A stretch of DNA of 64,000 nucleotides, from positions 25,783,354 to 25,847,353 of the forward strand of contig OZ234494.1 of NCBI GenBank assembly GCA_965153455.1, written 5' to 3'. Numbering within the stretch: position 1 is the stretch's first letter; each line of letters begins with the position of its first letter. Of the stretch, positions 11,084 to 22,391 are shown one piece after another. The position numbers and the translations under genes were made by a program. The DNA is from Sphagnum compactum. Lineage: Eukaryota > Bryophyta > Sphagnopsida > Sphagnales. The notes below the pieces were generated by a model that ran no database searches, was not told where the DNA came from, and saw only the letters and a list, made by a program, of their open reading frames with translations.

Positions 11084-12019
11084 TTGGAATTAGTGTTGGC
11101 TATTCAGGAATTATCTGAGTTTGGTGACCATGAGTTAGGTCATACGGAATCTGATGAAGAAGGAACATACGAGATGGGTACAAGGAACATTGACATCTGG
11201 AACGACGCCACTTGCTTGGGGTTGTTGAAAGAAGACATGCTACCAAACATAGTGGACCCTGAGGAAAGCAAGAAGGTCAGAAAGAGAATAACCAATTATT
11301 GTTGGAAAGAGCAGAGGCTCTACTTCAAGGGACTGTTTGTGCCCAAACCAAAGGAAAGAATGGCACTTGTAATTCAAATGCATGAAGATTTGGGGCATTT
11401 TGGAAAACAAAAAACCTTGGCTGAATTTTGCTGAAGGTACTTCTGGCATAGTCGGACAGAGGATGTAAAGGTAGTTGTGAGAATGTGTTAGCAATGCTAA
11501 ATGGTGAGAAGCATGGGTAGCATACATTCTGAAGACGAAGAAATGAAAAGCATCCCTGTTTGTGAACTGTGTTATCGGGTTGCTCTAGATACTGTAGGGC
11601 CATTGCCTAAAACCAAGTCAGGGAACAAATACATTCTTGTCGCTGTTGATCATTATTCAAAATGGTGCGAGGCAAAGGCTATGGCTAACCATGGTGCTAA
11701 GACGGTAGCAAAATTCTTAGAGGATAATGTGATATGTAGATATGGAGTCCCTAAGTTTGTGCTTACTGATAATGGCAAGGAATGGGGAGTAGAATTTGAT
11801 GTTATGTGTAAGGATTACGGTATCCAACATCAACACACAACACCCCAATGGCCCCAATGCAATGGAATGGCAGAACGTTTAATCAAGACTATTAAACATG
11901 GCATCACTATACTCTCTGCAACACCAGAAAACATAGACTGTTGGGATAAGCAATTGGCCAAGGTCATGTTTGGGTATAGATGTGGTATTCAAGCCAGTCC
12001 AAGTTTTCCCCCTTCATGA
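11084..12019 (+). pseudogene. Gypsy integrase (zinc-binding and DDE core)
   Basis: The zinc-binding H-H part is visible at about 11380-11434 (MHEDLGHFGKQKTLAEFC, then a stop). The core runs in one frame from 11501 to 12019. LDTVGPLPKTKSGNKYILVA supplies the first Asp, FVLTDNGKEWG the second, and WPQCNGMAERLIKTIKHG the Glu. All three DDE positions are therefore still present, unlike the damaged protease and RT. A 127-codon open stretch at 10700-11083, between RNase H and integrase, has no recognised domain. Confidence 0.82.
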
Positions 12020-12132
12020 TTATGACTAGTCACACACCACGTCTCAGGGCTGACAATTACCTGCACTCTTTGACTAATGTGATTGATGATAATGTTGATG
12101 TTGAAGTTGTTGTAGTACAATTTCTATAGAAA

Positions 12133-12465
12133 ATGAAGCTGATAGCAAGCATCCATGAAAATGTCTTGCTCAATGTGGAGCAAGCACAAAAGAAACAGAG
12201 GAAAACCTATGCTACCAGAAAAGGTAAGCAAACTTTTGAGGGTCTGGTTGCTGGAGAGACAATGGTCAAAATGAAGAAACCAGGGAAGAAGAAAGCTTTA
12301 ACTACAAGCTGGGAAGGTCCATACCAATTCATTGGACATGCAGATGGGAAAAAGAACTTTGATTTTGAAGAAGGCAACAGAGTATGCATCATTAAAGATG
12401 CTGATGGACATTGGTGGGAAAGATTTCGCAAGGATCTTCAAATCTATCATGTTCTACATGATTGA
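12133..12465 (+). pseudogene. Gypsy integrase C-terminal region with GPY/F-like motif
   Basis: A 110-codon stretch carries LVAGETMVKMKKPGKKKA, then TTSWEGPYQFIGHADGKKN, which matches the GPY/F module at the end of Metaviridae-type integrases. It ends with WWERFRKDLQIYHVLHD before TGA. No chromodomain is evident after it. Confidence 0.7.
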
Positions 12466-12488
12466 TGAAGCTAAGGACTCAAAATTTT

Positions 12489-12503
12489 AAGGAACGGAGG
12501 GGT
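12489..12503 (+). other. Candidate polypurine tract of the gypsy element
   Basis: AAGGAACGGAGGGG, almost all purine, sits 24 bp after the last coding stop. In LTR elements this tract primes plus-strand DNA synthesis and directly precedes the 3' LTR. The next bases (TTACATATGTGACC) do not start with the canonical TG, so the LTR border is uncertain. Confidence 0.35.
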
Positions 12504-15500
12504 TACATATGTGACCGAACAACAAGTCACCCCAATAATGTGAACACAACAAATTTTTAGGGTTTGGTTTTTGTTTTACTGTTTTCATTAGTCGTCACCT
12601 TTTTGCATTCTTGCAACAGGAATGTGTCCATCACTGTTGCAAGGAATGCATGGTAGGCTATTCTGTTTGTTTGTGTGTTATGGAGAACAGGAGTTGCGCC
12701 ACGCAATGGATGGTGGAGGAAGTGACTGCATTGAAAAAGGTTTGTAAAATGGACAGAGGAAGGTAAGCATAAGGGCAGTATGAAGGAGAACTAGGGGATT
12801 CTTTCTGGTATGCAATTTTTCAGTTGTTGTAGCTCTCAAACTACTTAGCTAGTTGTTGATGAATTCTGTTGCACCAATGACTTAGCAGAGTAGTTGTATA
12901 GATCACTGTAAGAATAGATATGAGGGGTTGAAGTCGAGGAATGATGAAGAACTAAGGGGTTCGAGTCGTAAAACTAAGGGGCATATAGAAGACAAGGAGC
13001 ATCTGGGGATGGGGAGTTTGTGTTGCAGTACTTTAGATCTATGTTGTAGGCAGCTGACAGAGTGAGTGCCAGAAACCTCAAGGGGTATCCTTAGGGTGGG
13101 CAGAATGAGTAAACCGGATCAAGAGTGAAAAAGAGACTTGAAGGGAGAAATCTGTTGTGCATTCTTGCATAAGAAGTCTGTCCCATTGAGTGGCTTTAGA
13201 CGAGCCTAATACCTACTACTCAAAGTTAGGTTCTTCATAAGCATTTAGATTCAAGGGTCTCTAGGCTTTTAGGTTTTCAGATAAGAGGAGTGGAAGTACA
13301 TTGCATTGTTGCATTTAGTGGGGAATTGGTTAGCGGCTCAAATGGATCGAGTGAACCTTGCGAGTTCTGACCTCAAAGGCCATACTTCGATATAATCTTG
13401 ATTCTTGATGATATGCATGGAGTTGGGTAGTTAATGGTTCATAGCCATTTAAGTGGATGTATGCTAGAAATTTAGACATCTCTAACAGATCTGCCAATTA
13501 AAAGTTACAAGAAGTGGATCTGCTAAAACCAGTGAATGTCAATAGAAGCCATCTTTGATATTGGTACAACAAAATTCAAGAAGTGTTATTTTCTATAGGG
13601 TGCCAGAGATTCCAATTCTGTTTAGACCAATTGTATGTTGTTAGGTTCGTTCTTTTTATCTTCCACTTTTTTTTTGGTTACAATGTTACTTCCCATTTTT
13701 TTCCCTAGGGCTTCTTGTCATAAACTAAAAAACTTAGGTGTTGTGGGTTTTCAATTATTGCAAGGAGCAATGCAAGTACAAATAAAAAATTGAAAGTTGC
13801 AATCCTACTTGCATATCTTGTCACATTGTTGCAATCTTTTAATTTTGATGGAGTTGTGATGATGTTGTAAACATAAATTAATTTGTACTAAAACCTCCAA
13901 CAAGTGATGTTAGCCATTGCTTCAAAGGTAATGATCTTAGGTGCAACAAATCATCTAATTTAAAAGTGAGCCTTTAGGTAAATCACTAGTTGTATGCACA
14001 AGAATTTGTACTAATGGAAAGGGCACCATCACAATTTTGAGTACATAAGACTAAAGTGTTCAAACAAGTCTTTTTGGAAACAAATGCTTTGTTTTCCCTC
14101 TTCCATGGTTATTTCTTAGTAGTATTACACATGTACACTTTTGGTAGTTTAAGCTTGAGCTACAAATGTTGAAACCTTCTCACCTTAATAGAGTGTATCA
14201 ATTAAGGCATTTTACAAGATGTTTAAAAAGAACAATTGCTACTAGCAATCAATGATGTCTCCAAGAGATTTCCTTCTTTGTGTGGGATTAGATTTAAATC
14301 CAAACAAATATTGTAGTAAATAAATATTTCATTTTCTCTACATGAAAAATACTTGAAAGACGTCTATTTGGGTCTGCTTTTGGGATCAACAATGAACATA
14401 ATTTTGCAAATGTATTTTTATTATGTGTAATGTATTACGATGAGGAGTCAAATTTTTTTCATTTAAAGCTATATTTGTTCCTCAACAATGCTAAGGAATG
14501 TGGCAAGGAATCTAGGTTGGTAGAATATTACATATATGCCTTCTAACCTCACAAATGATGACAATGGAAATTCAATCATAGAAAATGGTGCAAAGTTGTA
14601 ACTAATGTGTTCAAGCTTTTATAAGCCCCCTCTCTTACTTTACCTCACTTGCAATAGCCCCACATACTTAAGCGTGAATTTTTTTATAACCACATGAACC
14701 TAAATATGTCATTTGGTTTTCACCACCAAATTATGAACGAATAATAATTCACCTAGTCACTTCTAGAGCTAATTAATCTTTGCATAATCAATTGGATTCA
14801 CCAACCCTAAAACAAATATGCCATTTTGGCATATTGCTAGAAGCACATGGTAACCAATCACCTTATTGGGAGAAACTAAAAAAGAAAACAATGAATATCC
14901 TAGTAATTAATTGGATTCATAAACAGTAAAATTATTTTTTAAATTACTGGTTTTTTGAGAAGTTTATTGCTTGTAGTGTCAAATTTAGGGCAAAGTTTGA
15001 TCTATCTTCTATCAAAAGTTTTAGAAACCAAAGGGTTATAAAGTTTTGGTCACCAACATGTTCTTCATTTTTTTCTTCTTGTTGTAATTGTACATGTTTC
15101 ATTTGGTCAATAATATGGCCTCAAACTTTGGTGGAGAATGGGATATTGTGCCAAATGTTTGATGGATATCATTTTGTAAATGTCAAAATTTGACACAAGG
15201 TTAATTTAGAAACATGTTTTTTCTACATCTTGAGGTTCCACCACTTTGGCTTCACCATTTGGTGATTGCAAACTGACTTGAGGTTTTGCAAGGAAGTTTA
15301 GATGAAAAATTGAAGGTAATTTTTGAATGAAAGAAGGAATGCGAAAAATCAATGTTAGTAATAATACAGAATAAAGTAGACATATTTGACCCACATTGAA
15401 TTTAGAATAATCACTAGTTACAAAAATAGTGATTATTTTTGGCACCACAATGGGTTTGGGGGTTTGAGGTTTGTTAAAAACGTCGGGTAGTGGTTAAAAC

Positions 15501-17169
15501 TTTGGTTCTTGGGTCAAAGAGTTTGATTTGGAGTTCAAAAATGTTCAAACTTCAAGACAACATTTATAAAAACCTAGCGTCGTGGTATTGGAGACTGGGC
15601 ATATATTCAAAGAAGATGAAGAGAGGTGTGTACATGCATATGTGTAAGTTGTTGCTAGCGCATGTAGCAAGAGTAATACAGGCACAAACGCCGTATACAA
15701 CTATGGACAACATTCTTCATAGTTGGGTCTTCCACAAATTGTAAATCACTACAAAAAACTTTGTAATTTACCACCTAAAGCCCTTTACATCCATCATTAA
15801 TGAAAACCACACTAAAAACCATTCCTTGAAGCTCTAGCCCATTGTCAACTACACAAATCCTTCATGCATCCTATTGCAATCCGCTCTGTTTTGAAATATG
15901 TAAAAAAATTGAAGGTGAGAAATAAGAATCAAGAAATGTTAACACAAATATAAACAAGAATCAAGAAACATAACAAATAAATGTTATGTATTGAAATGGA
16001 TAAAAAATGATGGACTTCTTCATTCATGTCAAAAAATTGCAAATTTTTAAAATGCAAGTTACAAATATTAGAAAATAACACATTCTATGTCAAAATGCAT
16101 TTTAATAAATAAATAAATAATTTAGCACCCAATTATCAAATTCGTTAGGTACAATGGTATCCATCTATTTTTCCAAATACCCAACCTTAACAAAAATGAA
16201 AATTTTATCACCAACACAATTAAAACTATTGCCATGAACTTGAAGGCTATGGGATTATATTGAGATAAAATTAGACATAGTCCCATCAATACATGAAAAC
16301 ATGGATATGAATAAGAACAAAAAATCTGCAAAGAGGCAATTGAATTATATTTATAATATGGAAAAGATATGAATATGACACAAGCTTAATGATAAAACTA
16401 GGCAGTGTAGTACCTAGCCCAGTTCTAGTTTGGCTACAAGGTGTATAATAATAAATTTCTTTTTGTATTAACTTATGGCAATAAAAGTAATACTAATATT
16501 TAAAAAGTTGACATTTTACTTTTTGAAAATTCATGTTTAGCCAATGATGATAAAGATGCTGAGTGACATAAGAATAGTCATAAGTGATGTCCAATGATTA
16601 ATTAAGAGAGACTTGTCCAATCAAAACAATCCTTTCTTAATTAGCACTAGACTTGAAAATGCACAAATCCATAATATTCGTAAGTGATGTCTAGTGATTA
16701 ATTTTAAAAAATCTTGTTTAGTCCTTATGGTTCAAAGTTCAACAATTCCCTTTGCCATTTTCCAGATTTTCAACTTGGCAAGTAAATATCTGTCAAATGT
16801 TTTTGATAATTTAAAGAAAAATAGATTAGTGCCTAACCAGGCAAGGTATTATAGTATATCAAGGAAGGTTGAAATTTTGAACTAACATTGATTTGACCAA
16901 AGATAATCGTTTGCATTCCATTTGGTTATTCCTATTTGGTGGGAAGGTGATGAAAGTTCTCATTGAAGCACCCCTAAAACCTTGTGTCCAAGGAACCTTT
17001 CGAAGTGTTTTCAAAATATCCATTATGGAAAGTGGACATTGTTGAATGAATTTCATCGATTGCCAATAAAAATTGATGGCAAATCACAAAAACATTTACA
17101 TGGTTGAAAAGTGTATGAAATTGTTGCATTAGCTGAAGTTGGAAATTTAACAAGATTGTCTTCTTCCGA
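12504..17169. other. Possible decayed 3' LTR, then AT-rich repeat-like DNA
   Basis: 12504-13650 may be the 3' LTR or untranslated tail of the gypsy element. It has higher GC than what follows and no coding signal, and there is no second copy in the window to prove it. From 13650 onward the DNA is AT-rich, with short ORFs on both strands (for example 15206-15448 minus and 15490-15744 plus) that lack any recognisable domain. I see no gene, RNA gene or bounded element here. Confidence 0.4.
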
Positions 17170-17579
17170 GTTGCCACTAGTATTGGGTGGTTATCAGAAT
17201 TGGAAACTCATAACTGGCAGTTCTCAAAGATATATAAGCATGGTTTCAAAAAGACTCATAACTGATTTTGATATATAATCAGGGTTCAACAAAATCTGAG
17301 AACCTATGCTGATATATAACCGCAGTTCTCAAAAAAGTAAGAACCAGTCATATAACCTTCTATAAAGCTGCTGGTTATTTTCTGAAAATTGCCACTACTT
17401 TGAGGCTTTTTGAAAAAAATTCCGTTCTGAAAATTTTCAAAAAAACTGGGACTGGAGGGTCCTTCATTCTGAAATTTTTGAAACAACCTAAATCAAAGGT
17501 TCCTTGATTTCCAAAATTTTAAAAACTGAAACCCAAGGTTATTAAAACAACCAGATAACCACCCAACATTGGTTGCCAC
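17170..17579. mobile_element. 394-bp hAT-type MITE with 8-bp target site duplication
   Basis: GTTGCCAC at 17170-17177 is repeated perfectly at 17572-17579. Between them lies an element (17178-17571) with matching inverted ends: TAGTATTGGGTGGTTATC on the left and, reverse-complemented, CAATGTTGGGTGGTTATC on the right (15 of 18 identical). An 8-bp duplication with short inverted ends is characteristic of hAT elements. The interior has no coding potential but repeats phrases such as ACTCATAACTG and GATATATAA. It is therefore non-autonomous. The hAT label rests on the duplication length. Confidence 0.72.
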
Positions 17580-17710
17580 CTTCTCATTAATTTCAAAACC
17601 TAATTCTGAAACTTTTCAAACAACTGAAATCAAAAGATTAAAAAAACTGAAACCACAGGTTATTAGAAAAATCAGATAGCCGACCGACATCGTTTGCCAC
17701 CTTGCTAATT
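17522..17710. repeat. About 121-bp tandem duplication across the MITE right end and flank
   Basis: AAAACTGAAACC..GGTTATT is followed by a diverged copy of the MITE right end, TTGCCACC and ATTTCAAAAC. This unit occurs at 17522 and again at about 17643. The copies differ at several positions (for example GATAACCACCCAACA versus GATAGCCGACCGACA). The duplication includes sequence outside the MITE, so it arose after insertion. Confidence 0.55.
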
Positions 17711-19002
17711 TCAAAACTTGTTCCCCTCTCCCGAATCCATTGGTTTTCCTTATGATAACATGGATGAAAATAAATTTCACTAATGAAAGTCACAATATTA
17801 TCAAAGCTCATAAAATAAATGATAAAAAGTTCCATGTGATGAAAATTTGACCAAATGATGAAATTTTGCAATTTGAATAAAATTACATTCATGGATAAGA
17901 ATTCATCCATAATTATCTTTCTATTTGTGTGAGGCCTCCATACTTATCTCCCCCATTTATAGCTCACTCCTTCCCTACTAGGTAGACTTACATACCTACT
18001 TCCCTCTCTTTTACAAACCTACTTTCATTCTTGTAAGCTAAGTTTCAAAAACAATTACCTCTAACCTCCATCATCTACTATTTAGACACACATTAGGGGG
18101 CTGTCAGTGCCTTTCCCTGCATGATGGTCAAGAGCTTAGATACATTTACCGAAATTTCCTTGCACAATAAGGATGGCTTAGATTAGCTTACATAATGATT
18201 CCCTATTTTCTTACAAGGAACCTCTCATTTCAAGCTGGTGAGTGGATTGCACCTTGTAAGGCACCCCTAACAATACACTACGTACATAAGTGAAGGTCAT
18301 TATGAAGAGAAAAATGACACAATAACAATCTTTTTTGAACCATTGGATTCAAACTATGGTTTTGTCTTTAGGCAAATGCATAGCCAGGTTGAATTTGAAG
18401 CTTTATGATCCATTGAAGATGATGTGACCATGCAACAAATACTACTTATGTAGTGAAGACCAAAGTGCTATTGGTATTTGATGCTTTTCAAAGACAGACC
18501 GTATAGCCATAATAAATGAAGTTTTTGTACGCACAAGACTGAGTTGCAATTCAATGTAAACACATTGGAGATAATTCAGTCCAACTTGAAAAACTCAGCT
18601 GTGATTAAATGTTAATGTCTTGGAGATAATTTGGTCCAATCTTTAGAGATAGGTGGAGTTTTGATTTCTTTGATCCAATTTGTAAACTTGACAATGTTAG
18701 CTCATGGGCACATTGTGTTATTTACACTTGTGATGATGCTAGTAGAAATTGAACTGTGTGGATCAGGAATGTTGTGGGTATGTGATGATTATGTAAGAAA
18801 AAAAAGATCAGTCTGTGTCATGATCCAGGAATTGACAATTGTGATCACAATTGCATGAATCTGCCACAAAGTGATCAATGCCTTGGGTTCTAGGGCCAGA
18901 AATTGAAGGTGAATTAAGAAATGGGAGGTGGAGGCTCAGACAAAGAACTGAGGTTTAAGGTGACACATCAAGACTGCTACTGAGAGTAAGTATGAAACTG
19001 GT
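17711..19002. other. AT-rich intergenic DNA
   Basis: No gene is seen. The last one to two hundred bases before 19003 are probably the 3' UTR of the HemW-like gene on the minus strand. A 75-codon ORF at 18631-18858 (+) is hydrophobic but unrecognised and is probably chance. Confidence 0.4.
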
Positions 19003-20721
19003 TCAAACAAGAATATCTCTCTTGCACCCTAGTACCATATACCTCTGCAACAGCTCAGAAGAAATGAGATAGCTTGATCCGCTTGGTAACGCGGAGAAAA
19101 TGGACGAAATCACTTCATTAGAGAGCAAAAAACCTTTGGGGTCTGTCAGATGTACAAAAGCTGCCACTTCTGAATATGAGTGTGCAAGACTTGCACCCCC
19201 AGTGTATGCTAATGGCAAACTGTGGTCTAAAAGTATCTCAGCAGAAATGGGCTGCTTATCTGCATTAAGAACCACTACATAACCACTGCTAGCAAACGGA
19301 AACAAAGCTTTACAGACAATTGCAGTGACTGTAGTCCCAAATTGCTGTGTAAATTGTTGTAGATTCAAACCTGTTGCAAGTCGAAGAGAGAGCATGACAG
19401 TGTCCAGAATCCTTTCTTCGAGACTGCTTTCTGGAAAGTCAATCTGTCCTCCTGAGGTTTCAAAACTCTCCACAAAGTCTGCATAAAGGTTGAATTTGCG
19501 TGGCCTTGCAAAGCGTTTGTGATCAACATAGCTTGTAGATCCCAATCCAAATGCAAAGTGGGGCAGATTGTTCCAGTAGACAAGATTATGCTTGCATTGC
19601 AGACCTTGTTTGGCATAGTTGCTGATTTCATAATGTTCGAATCCCGCATTTGTAAGAATTGATGAAGCTGTTGTGTAAAAAGCGGCAGATACATCATCAC
19701 TGGGTAGAGGAGATTCACCTGCTTTGTACCATCGATTGAAGAGTGTGCCCTCTTCAATTTGCAAATCATATATTGAAATATGTGAGGGTCCTGCTGCAAC
19801 AGCTTCTTGCAGAGAGTGCTCCCACTGAAATAGGGTTTGATGTGGCAGTGATGAGATGAGATCCAAGCTCCAATTCTTGAGCCCACTCCCCTTAATTGCA
19901 TCAATGGCTGCATACACTTCGTTGAGTCCATGTGCTCTGCCACATGCTTTCAGAAGCTCAGAGCTGAAAGACTGGACACCCATCGAAACCCTAGTCACTC
20001 CTCCTTCTAGAGTTTGTCTCAGGGAGTGTACATCGAAAGTTCCAGGATCCATTTCGATGGATATTTCTGCTCCCGCAGCAATGCCAAAGCTGGAGTCGAG
20101 AGCCTGAATGATGCGGAGGAGGAGAGGAATCGGCAGAAGCGATGGCGTTCCCCCACCGAAGAAAAGGGTTTTCAAAGGTCTGCTAGGGTTCGCACTAGCA
20201 GTGACACGAATCTCTCTGCAGAGCAAGTCCACGTAATTCGCCATGCGCGCATCCATATGCGTGCTCGTGCCCTCTGTTCTCTCCCCTACTGCAACGATTG
20301 GGAAGTCGCAGTAGAAGCAACGACGTCGACAAAAGGGAATATGAACGTACGCCGAAGAAGGCAGCAGTTCCGAAATCGGATACAAGCTTCTCTCCGAGTC
20401 GTTATCAGCTGTCTCTGACCAAACGGACATTGCCGCAGAGGGCTTGCTTGAAACCTCAGTAGAAACCACCTCAAAACTCAACAAAGAAGAACTCGGAAAT
20501 AGTGACCTGACAAAGGGCTTGGAAGCGAGTTGAGGAAGAGATGAAGTGACGTGAGGAGGCCGCGAGGAGAATGCAGACGAAAGATGCATGCTGCAACAGC
20601 CCCTCATCAGACTCCCGTGCAACACCCGGATCCGTCGATCGTGGGTTGTGCGAAAACGGAGTTGGAATGTAGAGAAGGGGAAGAAAAGAACCGAATGAAA
20701 TGCGTGAGTCATTGATTTCAT
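19003..20721 (-). CDS. HemW/HemN-like radical SAM protein, organelle-targeted, 572 aa
   Basis: This is a single uninterrupted exon. The N-terminal ~115 residues are Ser/Arg-rich with few acidic residues, like a plastid or mitochondrial transit peptide. The radical-SAM core starts at YVHIPFCRRRCFYCDF. The cluster cysteines, C131, C135 and C138, fit CX3CX2C and would bind a 4Fe-4S cluster with S-adenosylmethionine. Then follow LFFGGGTPSLL (about 187-197), EMDPGTFD, GVTRVSMGVQSFSSELL, SLDLISSLPHQT, HISIYDLQIEEGTLF and YEISNYAKQG. The pattern is that of HemW and related 'oxygen-independent coproporphyrinogen oxidase-like' proteins. Bacterial HemW is a haem chaperone rather than a true oxidase, so oxidase activity should not be assumed. 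The ATG at 20721 gives the longest frame; ATG at 20712 or 20601 would also leave a transit peptide. It diverges from the gene at 21525. Confidence 0.88.
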   Translation of the reverse strand: MKSMTHAFHSVLFFPFSTFQLRFRTTHDRRIRVLHGSLMRGCCSMHLSSAFSSRPPHVTSSLPQLASKPFVRSLFPSSSLLSFEVVSTEVSSKPSAAMSVWSETADNDSERSLYPISELLPSSAYVHIPFCRRRCFYCDFPIVAVGERTEGTSTHMDARMANYVDLLCREIRVTASANPSRPLKTLFFGGGTPSLLPIPLLLRIIQALDSSFGIAAGAEISIEMDPGTFDVHSLRQTLEGGVTRVSMGVQSFSSELLKACGRAHGLNEVYAAIDAIKGSGLKNWSLDLISSLPHQTLFQWEHSLQEAVAAGPSHISIYDLQIEEGTLFNRWYKAGESPLPSDDVSAAFYTTASSILTNAGFEHYEISNYAKQGLQCKHNLVYWNNLPHFAFGLGSTSYVDHKRFARPRKFNLYADFVESFETSGGQIDFPESSLEERILDTVMLSLRLATGLNLQQFTQQFGTTVTAIVCKALFPFASSGYVVVLNADKQPISAEILLDHSLPLAYTGGASLAHSYSEVAAFVHLTDPKGFLLSNEVISSIFSALPSGSSYLISSELLQRYMVLGCKRDILV

Positions 20722-21524
20722 GATTATGAGCTTCCTCTCGCTCCGGCGTCACGACAACAACAACAACAGGAATGAGCACCACCCCAATTGTACCTACACA
20801 TTAACAGAGCCCAAACGGCTCACGAGAATCTAGGGTTTCCGACGTTCGCGGGGGGCGAGGGATAAATCAGCATTTGCTTCACAAACCCAATCTGTTGTTG
20901 CAGTTGCTGGATGTTAGCAAACCCATCTCCTCAGGATGTGAAGAGCAGCTTATGGTGACGAGTACTTCATTGGGAAGCGCATAGAAATGTAAGTTCTCGC
21001 TTGCTTCTCTCTTCGTTGGGTCTGTATCGAGGTGCATTCTGCGGAGAAACTGGAGCTTGTTATGTGGTATGGATTTTGTGTGTTCAGGGTTTGGAAGGTG
21101 GCTCCTGAAACGTTGATAGGTAGCAGGACAGAGTGAGTGAATGGGCATTGTGCCGGGAGAAGGAAGATCGATTCTCTAGGAGCCTTCAAGGGGCGTAATC
21201 GCTCTGAAAGAGTACAAGATATGCGAGAGAAGTTCTCTGCAGTTCCGGGAGAGTGAACTAGCTATCTTTTCGCAGAAGTCTGTCGGGCCAACTCATTGAC
21301 ATTTGGAAATACTGGGTGAAAGGTGCCGAGGGTCTCAGAATGAGAAAGGCAAGAGAAGGAACACAAGAAACAAGAGAGATTGGCGCAAGGAAAAGAAGGA
21401 GAAGAAGAACATGAGCAGTCTATGAGCTTCAACCGTCAAGAGGCAGGGAATTAGGGTTTCTTTCCTCTTTCCCGTTCAACTTTCTGAATTCCAATTACTA
21501 AATGCTGGATGTCTGGAGTAGAAG
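20722..21524. promoter_or_regulatory. Divergent intergenic region between HemW-like and plastid-protein genes
   Basis: About 800 bp, more GC-rich than the surrounding DNA, separate two genes transcribed away from each other. It should contain both leaders and promoters. AGGGTTT, a plant telo-box-like or internal-telomere motif, occurs near 20831, 21086 and 21453. No TATA box stands out. ORFs on the minus strand here look like chance. Confidence 0.45.
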
Positions 21525-22391
21525 ATGGCGTTGAGAGCGTTGCAATTGTCTCCAATTCATCATCATCACTCAATCTTCGTGACCTTTCCCGCACCCTGTA
21601 GGATTGTGCATACTCGTCTTTCTCAGGCGAGAGTAAGAGGCCAGCTTCCAACACTCAGCAGCAGCAGCAGCAGCAGCAAGAGTGTAAAACTTGCGCCAAA
21701 ATCAAATCTTACAGATGGGGGGGAAAGCTCGAGTGAGAAAGATGATGATGAAACCAGAGAGAGAAAGCGTCAGGAAGAGGAGAGAAGAAAAGGATGGTGG
21801 GAAGATTTGTTGGGGCGGAAAAGCGTTGATGAAGAGGAGGATTTTGATGAGGACGATGATGGTGATTCCCTAGAAATCGAGGATACTTTGCAGTCTGATG
21901 AGATTGATACTGAGGGTAAAAGGGATGCATCAGATTCTCAAAAGGAATTTGCATCTCCAGAGCTCGAGCTCCGACAAGAACCAGACAGCAGCAAAAAAAC
22001 TCCAAGACTTGCAGGCCGAAGAAAAGGTGGAAGATTTTGGGGAGGTTTCTGGGGTGTGAGAGATGACGTGAAGGAGGACAGAGAAGCATCATCATCATCG
22101 CAGTTTGATGATAGGGGAAGAAATACTGCTGCTGCTGAAGCGGCAGATCAGATGGAGCTTGATGAGCTTGACCTAATTCTTGAAGGTGCAGACATGAAGA
22201 TAAACTGGAGAGATCTTCTTGACCCAACACTTGAGAATGTCTTGGCATTGGTTTTGACTACTTTATTGGCATATGCTGTGTTGCTCATTGCTTGGCAGTT
22301 GTTCATTGTGGCAATTGCCATCACTCTTTCTGCACTCAAATACTCAGTAATTGCTCTAATCCTTCTTGGAATCCTCATTTTCCTCATATGA
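21525..22391 (+). CDS. Predicted plastid-targeted membrane protein, 288 aa, unknown function
   Basis: This is a single exon, with ATG in ...GAAGATGGCG. The first ~55 residues are rich in Ser, Arg and His with a six- to eight-residue Ser run, as in chloroplast transit peptides. The middle is highly charged: an Arg/Glu stretch, RRKGWWEDLLGRK at about 87-99, a long Asp/Glu block, then RRKGGRFWGGFWGVRDD. The C-terminal 51 residues (about 238-288) form two hydrophobic segments separated by SALKYS and end in LLGILIFLI directly before TGA. Just before them is MKINWRDLLDPTLENV. This suggests a soluble acidic domain anchored by a C-terminal hairpin in an organelle membrane. It may belong to the small chloroplast inner-membrane proteins seen across land plants, but I cannot name the family. 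Confidence 0.75.
   Translation: MALRALQLSPIHHHHSIFVTFPAPCRIVHTRLSQARVRGQLPTLSSSSSSSKSVKLAPKSNLTDGGESSSEKDDDETRERKRQEEERRKGWWEDLLGRKSVDEEEDFDEDDDGDSLEIEDTLQSDEIDTEGKRDASDSQKEFASPELELRQEPDSSKKTPRLAGRRKGGRFWGGFWGVRDDVKEDREASSSSQFDDRGRNTAAAEAADQMELDELDLILEGADMKINWRDLLDPTLENVLALVLTTLLAYAVLLIAWQLFIVAIAITLSALKYSVIALILLGILIFLI
21657..21680 (+). repeat. AGC microsatellite coding for a serine run
   Basis: A run of AGC triplets lies inside the coding region, in the predicted transit peptide. It encodes consecutive serines. Length variation here would be in frame and tolerated. Confidence 0.7.

Larger units (their letters stand above)
7622..12504 (+). mobile_element. Degenerate Ty3/gypsy LTR retrotransposon polyprotein region
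   Basis: Gag zinc knuckles, aspartic protease, reverse transcriptase, RNase H and integrase follow in that order on the plus strand. This order is the hallmark of Ty3/gypsy (Metaviridae-type) elements; in Copia elements integrase comes before RT. The reading frame is broken by in-frame stops (for example near 8541, 8885, 9248, 9735 and 10169) and frame changes, so the copy cannot make a polyprotein. The 5' end (LTR, primer binding site, most of gag) is not recognisable upstream of 7622, where a hAT-like pseudogene abuts. A purine-rich tract at 12489-12503 could be the polypurine tract. I found no matching pair of LTRs, so the element looks 5'-truncated or heavily rearranged. Confidence 0.85.

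Noticed and set aside
19365-19943. 192-codon minus-strand ORF inside the HemW-like gene
   Set aside because: It is a shifted frame of the same strand; the 572-codon frame carries all radical-SAM motifs.
21709-22248. 179-codon minus-strand ORF within the plastid membrane protein gene
   Set aside because: His/Pro/Leu-rich translation typical of the antisense of an acidic coding region; a shadow frame.
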